From Haematobia irritans (taxonomy: Eukaryota; Arthropoda; Insecta; Diptera; Muscidae), in NCBI RefSeq assembly GCF_050003625.1, contig NC_134399.1, forward strand, positions 152,142,473 through 152,206,472: 64,000 nucleotides of DNA, in the 5' to 3' direction. Below are positions 25,256-37,212 of the stretch, in pieces. Each line of letters starts with the position of its first letter. The stretch's first letter is position 1. Under the pieces are notes generated by a model that was not told the DNA's origin, did no database searches, and was given only the letters and a program-made list of their open reading frames with translations. The position numbers were made by a program, and so were the translations under genes.

Positions 25256-26239
25256 AATAAAACTCAATTGAACAAATAATGCAATGTTTGTACTATAATT
25301 TTCTCGAAGAGGAGCGGAGCGGAGCGTGGAGCGGAGCGGAGCGATTTTTTTTTTCTCGGAGCGGAGCGTGGAGCGGAGCGGTTTTTTTTTCTCCGGAGCG
25401 GGAGCGGAGCGGAGCGAAAAAAATGGACCGCTCCGGATCCCTGATGTAAATCGCTGCATTTCTGTGCAGAAAATGTCATGTGCAAAATAAAAATATAAAT
25501 ATTGGTAATCTTCAATATATTCTCCATCAATCACAGCATAATCAACAAAAGCGGAGGGATTTCCCAAAATTTAATAAAACTTTCGGGCCACGAAAAAAAC
25601 CTATCCATTAAATTTAATTTTTCAACTCCACCTTTTGATTCTCATAAAAATTAATTCTCATGGCAAATTACGATAAAAGGTCTACTCCAACAACAATAAC
25701 TTCAAGAGGCTGTTAATGAATAAAAAAACAGCGTTTTCAACAATACCACTTTGGCGTTAATAGTTTAATAAACCTTTTCTTTCTCCAAAATCCCTGGTCG
25801 CTGATGGTTGCTTTAAGCGACATATTGGGCATCCATACAAGAACTATGACGATGATGATGATGAGCAGTCAATCGAAGACGATGAGGAACTGCTTTGTAA
25901 AAATAGATTCAAAACCAAAAAGGCAAAGTTATAGAGAAACTCTTTGAACGCCGACATCAATCAAATTTGACTTTCAATTTCTTTACTTGGAGCTTCTGTA
26001 ATTACCATCAAAGTACGTGTGTAGTAAGCATTACCATGATGAAATGGCGTTTTGTATTGTGTTCACCGTTTTCAGGCGTTCGAAGCTGCTTAACCTGATG
26101 AGGATGATGACGATGAAGACGACAATAGCGACAAAGGTAACAACCGCCGACCAAATATGTGAAGTACTTTTTGCAGAAAAATTTACTATAATCCAGGTAG
26201 TATATTAATTTCTTCATTTGAAATGAAGGACTTCAAAGA

Positions 26240-28360
26240 AAATTTCCTATGGGAAATTTTCCAAGTAAAAACTTTTGACTGAAATAGAACTATAGAATTT
26301 TTTGAAAAAAATTCCAATAACAATGAAATTTTGAAAACATTTTTTGTAGAAATGAAATTTAGACAAAATTTCTTGTAGATATGAAATTTTGACAAAAGTT
26401 CCTACAGAAATGAAATTTTGAGAAAATTTCCTATAGAAACTAAAATTAGACAAAATGTCCTATAAAAATGAAATTTTGAGAAAATTTCCTATAGAAACTA
26501 AAATTAGGCAAAATTTCCTATAGAAATGAAATTTTGACAAAATTTCCAATAGAAATGAAATTTTGACAAAATTTCCTATAGAAATCAAATTTTCTATAGA
26601 AATGAAATTTTGAACAAATGAAATTTTGACAACATTTTGTATAAAAATTAAATTATGACAAAATTTCCGATAGAAATTAGATTTTGACAAAATTTTCTAT
26701 AAAAATTAAATTATGACCAAATTTCCTATAGAAATGAAATTTTGACAAAATTTCCGATAGAAATGAAATTCTAAAGAAATAAAATTTTGACAAAATTTCC
26801 AATAGAAATGAAATTCTAAAGAAATGAAATTTTGATAAAATTTCCAATAGAAATTAGATTTTGACAAGATTTCCTATAGAAATTAAATTTTGACAAGATT
26901 TCCTATAGAAATGAAATTTTGACAAAATTTCCTATAAAAATGACGTTTTGACAAAATTTCCTGTAGAAATGCAATTTTGATAAAATTTCCTATAGAAATG
27001 AAATTTTGACAAAATTTCCTATGCAATTGAAATTTTGACAAAATTTCCTGTAAAAATGAAATTTTGGCAAAGTGTCCTATAGAAATGAAATTTTGACAAA
27101 ATTACAAATAGAAATGAAATTTTCTATAAAAATGAAATTATGACAAAATTTCCTATAGAAATGAAATTTTTACAAAATTTTCTATAAAAATGAAATTATG
27201 ACAAAATTTCCTATAGAAATGAAATTTTACAAAATTTTCTATAAAAATGAAATTATGACAAAATTTCCTATCGAAATGAAATTATGACAAAATTTCCTAT
27301 AGAAATGAAATTTTGACAAAATTTCCTATAGAAATGACATTTTTACAAAATTTTCTATAAAAATGAAATTATGACAAAATTTCCTATAGAAATGAAATTT
27401 TTACAAAATTTTCTATAAAAATGAAATTATGACAAAATTTCCTATAGAAATGAAATTTTGATAAAATTTCCTATAGAAATGAAATTTTGATAAAATTTCA
27501 AATAAAAATTAAATTTCGACAAAATTTCCTATAGAAATGAAATTTTGACAAAATATCCTATAGAAATGAAATTTTTACAAAATTTCCTATAGAAATGAAA
27601 TTTTGACAAAACAAAACTACAGAAATGAAATTTTGACAAAACTTCCTACAGAAATGAAATTTTGACAAAATTCCTTAAAGAAATGAAATTTTAATAAAAT
27701 TCCCATAGAAATGAAATTTTGAGAAAATTTCCTATAGAATTGACATTTTGAGGAAACCTCCTATAAAAATGACATTTTGATACAAATTTTCAATAGGAAT
27801 AAAATTTTAACAAAATTCCTATATAAATGAAATTATGACAAAATTTCCTATATGAATGAAATTTTGATTAAATATCATTTAGAAATTAATTTTTTTTTTA
27901 AATTTCTAATAGAAATTTCCTATAGAAATGATAAGCCGAGTCCGAACGGCGTTCCACATTGCAGTGAAACCACTTAGAGAAGCTTTGAAACCTTCAGAAA
28001 AGTTACCAGCATTACTAAATTGGGATAATCCACCGCTGAAAAACTTTTTGGTGTCTGGTCTGGAATCGAACCCACGACATTGTGTATGCAAAGCGGGCAT
28101 GCTAACCATTGCACCACGGTGGCTCCCAAAAATTTTGACAAATCTTCCTATAGAAATGAAATATGCAAAATTTCCTTTTGAAATGAAACTTGACAAAATT
28201 TCCATTAAAGATGAAATTTTGAAAAAATGTCCCATAGAAATGAAATTTTGACAAGATTTCCTATAGAAATGAAATTTTGAAAAAATTTCCTATAGAAATT
28301 AAATTTTGACAAGATTTCCTATAGAAATGAAAATTTTGAGAAATTTTCCTATGTTTTTAT
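26240..28360 (-). repeat. 29-bp minisatellite array, block 3 (about 2.1 kb, reverse orientation)
   Basis: Tandem units of the variant TTTCCTATAGAAATGAAATT, distinct from the TCTATAGAAATA variant of blocks 1-2. At 27110-27450 pairs of units alternate (AAATTATGACAAAATTTCC and AAATTTTTACAAAATTTTC), giving a dimeric higher-order repeat of about 58 bp. Interrupted by a SINE fragment at 27931-28127. Confidence 0.95.
27931..28127 (-). mobile_element. SINE fragment with tRNA-like head, inside minisatellite
   Basis: Reverse-strand copy of the SINE head and body (CCACGGTGGCTCCC end; GGAATCGAACCCACGAC is the complement of the B box; GCATGCTAACCATTGCACC covers the A-box region). It ends at AGCCGAGTCCGAACGGCG; the 3' half and CCTAA tail are absent. 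Confidence 0.85.
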
Positions 28361-29418
28361 TCCTGGGAAGGGTATTCAAAATTCTTCTCGAATCCAGTTA
28401 TGGATGAGATGGATATTTAATATTCTTGCTTGCCAAAAAGCGTCATTGTTGTTATTGTACCATAAGTTATTGATGTTGTTGAGAGTTTGAAAATCATGTT
28501 GCCAATGTTGATGGCAATTTTGCTATGCTGTTGTTGCTGTTATTGGTGGTGTTGATGCTGCGTATATGGTGTTATCTTTTGATTTCATCTTTAATCTAGA
28601 CAAGATGACGTTTAACTTAACAGTTTTTTCTGGTGCTGGAGGTAATAACTACAGCTCCTTTAGCTGTCGCAGTTTAGGCCATATAGCCTTTTATGTTGTA
28701 TTCATCGTTTACATTTTTTGAGTTGTTAATTTTTTTTTTGTTGTCCACCGTCCGCTGATGTAAAGATGACCAAACAAAATTTTCAATTTTGTGATCGTAA
28801 GATTTTGAAAAAAAACGCACAAAACGAAAACAACATCGGATGTTTCAAAAGATACCGCCGCTTTTGCTGGTCAATGGATGAATAAGCAAATTATGCTTCA
28901 AACATAAATGAGAAATTTATTCTACTTTGCTGGCACACAACACAGCCTCCGAAATGGATGAGTCCATTTGGCGAAAAACTCATGGTTTTCTTGATGTCCC
29001 AAAAAAAGTGAATGACTGAATATCTTCCTTTGTGATTGACACAGCAAATTTTCTCAGTTTATTGGCATCAACCAAAGACAGGTGCGTCAGCAGTTCCCAC
29101 CCTCTCGTATCGTTTGGAATCTAACGCCAATGACATGTGGTTCCTTTTATTGGGGGCCATTTAGGGGGAATTATGAGAAAAATTGTGGGTTTATAATCAA
29201 TTATCTATAGAGTGAAGTTAAAAAAACGATCTTTTTTAGAAGAAATTATTTGAGATGATATTAATTTCCATTTTATTTTTGCATAAGACGGAACTCTTTA
29301 ACATTGAATTTGGCATACATAGATATTGTCGGAGATATATGACGTCAGCATGAACTTTTCGTATATGTCACACAAATTTTTTTTCTAATTCAATCACGAA
29401 ATTAATTGATCCAATTAA
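28361..29418. other. Unassigned DNA, no supported gene
   Basis: A GTT/GCT-rich stretch at 28440-28565 is a degenerate trinucleotide repeat. No frame longer than 60 codons with meaningful content, no TIRs noticed. Confidence 0.4.
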
Positions 29419-30811
29419 TTATACCCTCCACCATTGGTATATTAACTTTGTTATTCCGTTCGTAACACGTCGAAATATTGCTCTAAGACCCCATAACGTA
29501 TATATATTCTGGGTCGTGGTGAAATTCTGAGTCGATCTAAGCATGTCCGTCCGTCTGTTGAAATCACGCTAACTTCCGAACGAAACAAGCTTTCGACTTC
29601 AAACTTAGCACAAGTAGTTGTTAATGATGTAGGTCGGATGCTATTGCAAATGGGCCACATCGGGCCACTTTTACGTATAGCCCCCATGTAAACGGACCCC
29701 CAGATTTGGCTTGCGGAGCCTATAAGAGTAGCATATTTCATCCGATCTGGCTGAAATTTGGTACATGGTCTCTAACAACCTTGCAAAAATTGGTCCATAT
29801 CGGTCCATAATTATATATGGCCCCCTTATAAACCGATCCCCAGATCTGAACTCCGGAGCCTCTTAGAGGAGCAAAATTCATCCGATCCGGTTGAAATTTG
29901 GTATGTGGTGTTAGTATATGGTCTCTAACAACCATGCAAAAATTTGTCCATATCGGTCCATAAATATATATAGCCCGCATATAAATCGATCCCCAGATTT
30001 GGTTTGCAGATCCTCTAAGAGCACAAAATTTCATCTGATCCGTTTGAAATTTTATCCGATCCGGCTTAAATTTGGTTCGTGGCGTTAGTATATGGTCTCT
30101 AAGAACCATGCAAAAATTGGTCCATATCTGTCCATAATTATATATAGTCCCCATATAAACCAATCCCCAGATTTGGCTTGCGTAGCCTCTAAGAGAAGCA
30201 AATTTTATCCGATCCGGCTGAAATTTGGTACATGGTGCTAGTATAGGGTCTCTAACAAACATGCAAAAACTGGTCCACGCCGGTCTTAATTATATATAAC
30301 CCCCATTTAAACCGATCCCCAGATTTGACCTCCGGAGCTATTGGAGGAGCAAAATTCATCCGACCCGGTTGAAATTTGGTACGTGCTGAAATTTATTATG
30401 TTATATTGTGCTAGTAACCATGCCAAAATTGGTCCATATCGGTCTATAGTTATATATAGCCGTTCCCCAAAAATAATATACCAAAATTTTATTTCTATAG
30501 AATTTTTTTTTCAAAATTTTATTGCTATAGAAAATTTTTGTCAAAATTTTATTTCTATAGAAAATTTTGTCAAACTGAATTATTTATGTATTTATTCGGC
30601 CTTTTTTTGTTTAATATGTACCCCGTATGGACTAACATACAATTGATAAGACGGTGTTAAGAAGTTTTAAGATACCTTGCAATCGACAAGTGGTACCGCA
30701 AACCAACTAATTCGATTGTGGATGACAGTCTTTGGTACAAGTTTCTATGCAATCCACGGGAGGGTACATAAGATTCGGGCTGACCGAACTTACGGCCGTA
30801 TATACTTGTTT
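29419..30811 (+). mobile_element. Complete mini-me-like element (H family) with a short 29-bp array
   Basis: Left end TTATACCCTCCACCATTGGT, microsatellite GTCCGTCCGTCTG at 29546, then six or so tandem units of about 110-150 bp with GATCCCCAGATTTGG and CATGCAAAAATTGGTCC. A few 29-bp units follow (30482-30578), and the right end is CTGACCGAACTTACGGCCGT then ATATACTTGTTTT. About 1.39 kb, longer than the copy at 9766-10747 through extra units. Confidence 0.8.
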
Positions 30812-31014
30812 TAATTTTGTTTATAAATTCGTAACCATTACGTTTTCAGATCATGAATGCTGGTTGTTGTTTCGACAACGTATGGTGTCATTTTTACGTT
30901 GTCAAATTGACCCCATATGTTCTCAGTTTGACAACACATGTGTGTTGATTCACTTTCATGAACGGATCGTTTCGAAATGACCACGCCGTTCATGATTTTT
31001 TCTATGGGTGTAGT

Positions 31015-31230
31015 TGACGCGTGCTGAGTCCTATTGGAATGTCCATGTTCTCCCTTAACACTGTCGGAATGGGGAACCTCCTTTCTATAGCCAAGTTCCA
31101 ACAGCGGTTCACATCGTGGTGAAACCACTTAGAAAAGCTCTCAGAAATGTCTCCAGCATTACTGAGAGGGGATAATCCATCGCTGAAAAATCTTTTGGCG
31201 TTTCGTCGACGCTGGGGTTGAGGCAAACAT
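31015..31230 (-). mobile_element. Degenerate SINE fragment
   Basis: Recognisable but diverged SINE body on the minus strand: AACCTCCTTTCTATAGCC, GTGAAACCACTTAGAAAAGC, AATGTCTCCAGCATTACTGA, GATAATCCATCGCTGAAAAA. The tRNA-like head is largely lost after 31210. Confidence 0.75.
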
Positions 31231-31235
31231 TGCAC

Positions 31236-32457
31236 CTTTTTTCGATAGTATTCGGCATTTATTTTGACCCAACAAATACTATTGGCTTGGTTTGAGTTCT
31301 GGTGGCCAAACGAAGTGTAATTTTCAACTGACCTTTTTGGTAACTAGACCCGATCATTTTGTTTATTCACAAACTGTTCAATCTGTAATAGATTTTCATA
31401 GGAGAAAACCAAATTCAGTAACTTGCCGCTTTCATGCAAGCGAAACTACTCCTTGGCGCTTTTTTTTGTCCCTATTAGAATATAGTCAAACCTTAGCCCT
31501 TATTCCATTGTTTGGGTTGATACTTTGAATTTTCAATTCATTTCCGCATAATGATCTAATTAGAATTCAATATCAAAAACTACTATCGAAACCTAGCTAG
31601 GCCTATAACATTTAAATAAATGACCCTGGTCGTTTTTTATATAATTCACATTATTAATGATATTTTGGTAAATTTGTATTTTCGATTATATTCTCATTAA
31701 TTTGATTAATTTGTATAGTATTTTAATTATAGCAAGTTGTCATGTTTTATGTGGTTGTTGGTATTATTGTTGCTGATGGAGAATTATTAATACGATTATA
31801 TTTAGTCCATTGTGAAGTGACACTATTGCCTTTAGTTGTTCTGTATCTTCTGTTTCTGACATATTTGCTATCTCAATTCATTGTTCCGAAGGGGTTACGA
31901 CTCTCACATATTGTCAGCTTGATTAATGATCGTTGACAGATGTTGTTGATTCGTTGCTTAGTAGGTTGCCTGGTGAGCTAGTTGATTGGTTGGGTATCGT
32001 GTTTGAGGAAACATCTTAATCAATTTCGAATGGGAAAATTATGTTCGAATATGTGATGTGGTCTTCCCCCTCCTTGACTAAACCATATGTATCAATGTAA
32101 CATATAAATATTTCTATTAATTGATTAGTTTTCTTCAATGTGACTCCATTGACATTAATCATAAGAACGACTAAAAAACAATTTTTAATTAAGATATTGA
32201 TGCAATATGATGAAGTTAATAATAATTATTGACAGATGTTGTAAATAACTCAAAATATGTAAATTTTTACTGAAAAGCCAGAGTTTTATAGGTAATCAAT
32301 CACCTGAAAGTCAAATAATTTCAATATTTAATTTTAGAGTTGGTTTGGAAACTATTCTTTAATTTTTTTGATGGAGCTTGTTGTTGTTACTAAATAAATC
32401 GATATCAAAAATTCGAGTAATTAGAGGGCAACATTTTAACCACATTGGATGAACTTT
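31236..32457. other. Unassigned DNA, no supported gene
   Basis: Frames at 31292-31528 and 31742-31936 have no recognised domain. No tandem or inverted structure noticed. Confidence 0.4.
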
Positions 32458-32805
32458 AATCCTCCAAGAGGCACTGGGGATCGGTTTATATGGGGTCTAT
32501 ATACAATCATGAACCGATATGAACAAATTTTTGCATGGTTGTTAGAGGGTATAAACTAAAATCGCGTATCAATCGCAACTCAAATCTTGGGGGCTATATA
32601 ATTATGGACCATTTTCTTTATATTGGTTGTTAGAGGGCATATAATAATATCACGCACCAAATTAAAACCAGATCGGATAAAATTTGATCCTTCAAAAGCT
32701 CAGGAAGTCAAATCTGGGGATAGGTTTATATAGTGTCTAAATATAATTATGAACCGATAAGCATCAATTTTTGGTTGCTTGAAGGGCGTATACTGAAATG
32801 ATGAG
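32458..32805 (+). mobile_element. H-family fragment
   Basis: Two to three diverged H units (GGGATCGGTTTATATGGGG, TTTTTGCATGGTTGTTAGAG, CAGATCGGATAAAATTTGAT). Neither terminus is present. Confidence 0.7.
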
Positions 32806-32813
32806 ACTTTGCA

Positions 32814-33867
32814 CACCCTCAAAACAAAATCGCTTCTGTAACATATACCCCAAACACATTTTGCCTCAAGCATATATATTCCCAGCAAAAACTGGGTAAG
32901 CACTAGTGATTCTTTTAGTAATACCGGTAATCAAAAAGTTACTACTTGCAGTATTACCAGGAATTTAAAAATAATAACTTACCTGTGTAGGCAAAAAGTG
33001 ATTCTTCTATTAATACCGGTAATCAAAATCATATCTTGAGGTCCGGGTTCGGCTGTACAGTGGGCACCGTTAACAGTAGCGATAAGTAATGCCAAATTAC
33101 ATTTCAGAAAAGAAAAAAATTGCCAATAAAATATACCTTTGTTTTCTAAAGTTGTATTGTACATAATTTATATTACATAATAACATCATTGAATAGATCC
33201 ATGTCGTGGAGCGTGCTATAGTGTGTTGAATTACACAACAACAGGTGTGAGTTCGCACTTTTTTGGTATCTTTATGGTAAAGAGATTATTTTTGGAGAAC
33301 TGGTATGCTTGCGAAGAAGTACTTATTTTTCGACTGCTGGTATGCTTGCACGGAAGTACTTTCCTCCAATGTCATGCCCGTGTAAAAGTATTACTACTGA
33401 TATATGTACGAGGAAGTTGTTACCAATTTGGCACATGCATACTTGTACTCATACCTGGTAATAGGAGTTTTTGCTGGGTTTTCAGGATTGGTCCAAAAAA
33501 AATATTGTTTGTATTGTTCAAACATATTATGTTTCACCTTAGGGCATGCATTGGTAGTAAAAAATTTTAATGAAATTTTCTTTGTGTGGATATATTTTTA
33601 AGGCGCCAATTGGTTACTTCCATTATTTTACTTGCAGCATACTCTCTAGGTCTCTCTTTCTTTATAGGCTATTTCCAAATTAATATATGTTTGCATCTAA
33701 GCATATTATATTTTATGTCCCAAACATAATATGTTCTAACATATTAACATATATGTCCCAAACATGTTATGCTAGTTTATGAACATTGTATGCTTGTACT
33801 TAAAAATATTGTGTTAAAAAATTTGAGTTACACCCAAACATATGAAAAAGAGTCTTTTTCGTCCGTG
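32814..33867 (+). mobile_element. Diverged B-family element, copy B4
   Basis: Left end CACCCTCAAAACAAAATCGC then AACATATACCCCAAACACAT, matching B1 and B3. Right part CCCAAACATAATATGTTCTA, ACATATTAACATATATGTCC and end AAAAAGAGTCTTTTTCGTCC then GTG. CA dinucleotides flank it rather than TA. The interior differs from B1-B3 and I find no tRNA-like modules, so it is old or of another subfamily. Confidence 0.6.
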
Positions 33868-33887
33868 CACTTCCAATCAGCTTCGGC

Positions 33888-34100
33888 AGTCAAATCTTGG
33901 GTCGGTTTACATGGAGGCGTTCCTAAGATTGGTCAGATATAACCCAGTTGCAATATCGTCCAACTTACAGCAATAACAACTACTTGCAATAACAACTTTC
34001 AAGTCGTTAGCTTGTTTCGTTCGGAAGTTATCGTGATTTCAATGGGGTTCTGAGACCAATATTAGCATACATTTTATTTGTGCAGGTCAAGCTTGGATAT
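33888..34100 (-). mobile_element. Degenerate H-type fragment
   Basis: GTCAAATCTTGGGTCGGTTT, then CTTGTTTCGTTCGGAAGTTA, which is the complement of the H core around the CTAACTTCCGAACGAAAC motif. No ends recognised. Confidence 0.55.
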
Positions 34101-34888
34101 GAGCTGTATTGGCTTATTTAGGATATAACTCCCATATAGACATAACTATCCAATTTACATCCAGCATAAAAAAAGAATTTGGAAGTTCTTCTAAAGGAGT
34201 TGATCTAACCAGGAGGGTGTTTTGATTCAAGTTTTTATAACTCGATTTTCTCTTATTTTTAAGTAATAATTTTTACTTTTTTATACCCACCACCATAGAA
34301 TGGTGATGGGGGTATAATAATTTTGTCATTCCGTTTAACAATTCGAAATATCGATTTCCGACTATATAAAGTATATATATTCTTGATCAGGAAGAAATTC
34401 TAAGACGATATAAGCATGACCGTCTGTCTGATGTAATCACGCTACAGCCTTCAATAATGAATCAATCGTGCTGAAATTTTGCACAAACTCGTCTTTTGTC
34501 TGCAGGTAGGTCCAGTTCGAAGATGGGCTATATCGGTCCAAGTTTTGATATAGTCCCCATATAAACCGATCTCCCGATTTGGGGTCTTGGGCTTATAAAA
34601 ACCGTAGTTTTTACCCTATTTGCCTGAAATTGGAAATCTAGAGGTATTTTAGGACCGTAAAAAGGTGTGCCGAAAATAGTGCTAATCGTTCCATGTTTTG
34701 GTATAGCCCCCATATAGACCGATCTCCCGATTTTTCTTCTTGGGCGTCTAGAAACTGTATTTTCTATCCGATTTGTCAGAAATTGAAAATCTTGAGGTAT
34801 TTTAGGACCATAAATTGGTGTGTCGAAAATAGGGTGTATAGGTCCATGTTTTGGTATAGCCCCCATATAGACCGATCTCCCGACTTTA

Positions 34889-35236
34889 GGTTTAGGTTAG
34901 GTTATGTGGCAGCCCGATATTTCAGGTTCACTTAGACTATTCAGTCAATTGTGATACCACATTGGTGAACTTCTCTCTTATGACTGAGTGCTGCCCGATT
35001 CCATGTTAAGCTCAATGACAAGGGACCTCCTTTTTATAGCCGAGTCCGAACGGCGTTCCACATTGCAGTGAAACCATTTAGAGAAGCTTTGAAACCCTCA
35101 GAAATGTCACCAGCATTACTGAGGTGGGATAATCCACCGCTGAAAAACTTGTTGGTGTTCGGTCGAAGCAGGAATCGAACCCACGACCTTGTGTATGCAA
35201 AGCGGGCATGCTAACCATTGCACTACGGTGGCTCCT
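34889..35236 (-). mobile_element. Full-length SINE with TTAGG tail, inserted in an I element
   Basis: Minus-strand tRNA-headed SINE. Head complement CCATTGCACTACGGTGGCTC at 35216-35235; B-box complement GGAATCGAACCC; tail complement GGTTTAGGTTAGGTTA at 34889. The direct repeat ACTTTA flanks it (34883-34888 and 35237-35242), as expected for LINE-mediated insertion. No protein. SINE heads of this kind provide an internal pol III promoter. Confidence 0.88.
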
Positions 35237-35789
35237 ACTTTACTTCTTGGTCTTCTAGAATCCGTAGTTTTTATCCAATTTGGCAGAAATTAGAAATCTA
35301 GAGGTATCTTAGTATCATAAAGAGGTGTGGTCAATATCGGTTCATGTTTTGGTATAGCTCCTATATAGACTGATCTCCCGATTTTACTTCTTAGGCTTCT
35401 AGTTTTCTGGGCTTCTAGTTTCGTAGTTTTTAGCCAATTTGTCTGAAATTGGAATTCTAGAGGTATTTGAGGACCATTTAGAGGTGTGACGAAAATGGTG
35501 AGTATTGGTTCATGTTTTGGTATAGCACCCATATAGACCTACCTCCCGAATTTATTTCTCGGACTTCTAGAATCCGGATGACCACAAATATTATGTTTTG
35601 GTATAGACCCCACATAGACCGATCTTCCGATTTAACTCCTTGGGCTTCTAGAAACCGCAGTTTTTATACGATTTGCCCAAAAATCTAAATATACTGGTAT
35701 TTTAGACCCTCAAAAATCTGTATCGAATTTATTTTTACCGGTCCATTTGGTAAGACATTGATATTGACCGATTTAACTTCTTGAGGGTA

Positions 35790-35977
35790 CACCCAAAGAA
35801 AAAATATTTTCCTCCGGAAGGAAATTGTAGACAAACGAAATTCCCCTTTCGTATAAAGTATTTTCGTTTAGAGCAAATTAATCCGAATTTTTGATAAGCG
35901 ATTCAACAATTGTCTCAAAATTAAACGTTGCTTGTCTAAAATTTCGATCCTCAGAAAAGAAAACTCTTCTTTCAATG
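35790..35977 (+). mobile_element. G-family TIR element with TA duplication
   Basis: CACCCAAAGAAAAAATATTT to AAAACTCTTCTTTCAATG, 188 bp, TA at both edges. The complete I copy reads GAGGGTATAGAAGGCGCACT at the equivalent place, an unoccupied site. A second copy is at 40478-40704. Confidence 0.8.
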
Positions 35978-36359
35978 TATAGCAGGCGTACTGATCACAA
36001 AAAATTGCTTGAAACTGAAAGTAAAATTTCCATATTTTACTCTCGTAATCATTTAAATAATGGCGATAAAAATTTACAGATTTAAGATTTCAAATCAAGG
36101 CGTTATTTCATCACATACACGATATGTTTATCATTTCTCTAAAACTAAAAAAAAATGGTTCTTATAAATCCAGAATTTGATCTAGTCTTCATAGGTAGAA
36201 TCTTTAAATTTATCTTCGGGCAGCGTACTGGTTGAAGTGATTTGCTTGGGAGAATATTTGTCATCAAACCCCCTGAATTCTATATATTATATATTATCAA
36301 GTAACCCGCTACGACGATGAGTTTTCAAAGAAAACTTGATAAGTAATAAATTTTACTTT

Positions 36360-36866
36360 TTTTTTTGTTTCAAATATTTTAACAGCAGAGTAAGAATTAA
36401 TAAAATTTATAAATTATTAAAATTTTGTCGAAGTAAATGCTTAATCCCTCCAAGTCATTCCTGACAAGAGTTAGAATGTATTACAAATCATAAAAAAAAA
36501 AAATAAAAATTATTTATTTCGTAAAATATGACAGAATTTTATCACTCGCATCCAAAACTCTGAATTCGAATCATAGCTTAAGAAGTGATGCAAATTTAGT
36601 GCAACGGCTGTTGAAATGTTGGACATCCGTCCTATAACAAGTCCCATTTCATCGCTTCTGCGCCAGTTTTGCACCACTTCTGGATCCAAAAAAATGTTCA
36701 TTACTTTTTTGGCGACGCGTTTTTTGCTAGGTATGCACCTTGAGGCAATTTTATCCGATTTGCAAGAAGTTTGGTGAAACTGATGTTCTCGGGTACCTAG
36801 CACAGGGTCATTCGAAAACAAATTTGGGTTTTCCGAAACTATTTCAAGAAAATAATACTTACCCAC
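36360..36866. repeat. Second copy of the 14570-14955 repeat plus unassigned flank
   Basis: Shares GCTTAAGAAGTGATGCAAAT, CATCGCTTCTGCGCCAG and TTTTTTGGCGACGC with the interior of the hAT-like element at 14316-15242, but the hAT ends are not found here. The 118-codon minus frame (36510-36866) across it has no known domain. Confidence 0.6.
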
Positions 36867-36869
36867 AAA

Positions 36870-37212
36870 AACGATTAATTTTAGAAAATTTTAACTAAAC
36901 GTTATTATAAACTCAGATGTCACGCCAATTTCGCAGTAACAAGTAAATATTTTTCGACAATTTCAAGTAATTATTTAACGTTATTATTTTTCCACTTCTA
37001 AAAGAAAATTTCGTCGTCTGAAGGAAAAAAAATGGAATTCAAAATTGCAAGACTGTTTTTAGTACCATACAAAGGTCAAGATGGTAAAATTTACAAAATT
37101 TTAAGAATTTCTTAACTATTTTGTGGGAAATGCGAATTCAGTAAATCTTTGCTTTTAATTTATCAATAATTTCCCCCTTTTTTCGTTCATATGGGGTTAA
37201 TTTTTTTGAGTG
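36870..37212 (-). mobile_element. C-family element, one end
   Basis: TCACGCCAATTTCGCAGTAA, AAATATTTTTCGACAATTTC, then end GGGGTTAATTTTTTTGAGTG followed by TA. The other end is lost at the junction near 36870. Confidence 0.65.

Larger units (their letters stand above)
21853..25443. mobile_element. hAT-like element with GGAGC-repeat ends, 3.6 kb with later insertions
   Basis: Terminal inverted repeats CAGGGATCCGGAGCGG at 21853 and CCGCTCCGGATCCCTG ending at 25443. The 8-bp direct repeat ATGTAAAT abuts both ends (21845-21852 and 25444-25451). Ends beginning CAGGG plus 8-bp duplications are typical of hAT transposons. Both subterminal regions (21860-22005 and 25310-25437) are built from GGAGC/GGAGCG repeats, exceptional in this AT-rich DNA. 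hAT elements often have clustered subterminal transposase-binding repeats, which is how I interpret these. The interior holds a D element, two mini-me-like elements and a D fragment. No intact transposase is visible. Confidence 0.8.
34281..36215 (+). mobile_element. Mini-me-like element (I family) carrying two later insertions
   Basis: Left end TTATACCCACCACCATAGAA, core ATATATTCTTGATCAGGAAG, GACCGTCTGTCTG, then tandem units of about 150 bp (CCCCCATATAGACCGATCTC). It follows the order of the complete copy at 44225-45950 up to TAAATTTATCTTCGGGCAGC, where it is truncated. It is interrupted by a SINE (34889-35236) and by a G element (35790-35977). Confidence 0.8.

Noticed and set aside
26240..28360. 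CRISPR-like direct repeat array
   Set aside because: Units of 29 bp are contiguous without spacers, AT-rich and in a eukaryotic repeat landscape.
33223..33601. 115- and 65-codon frames
   Set aside because: They lie within the diverged B4 element and have no domain.
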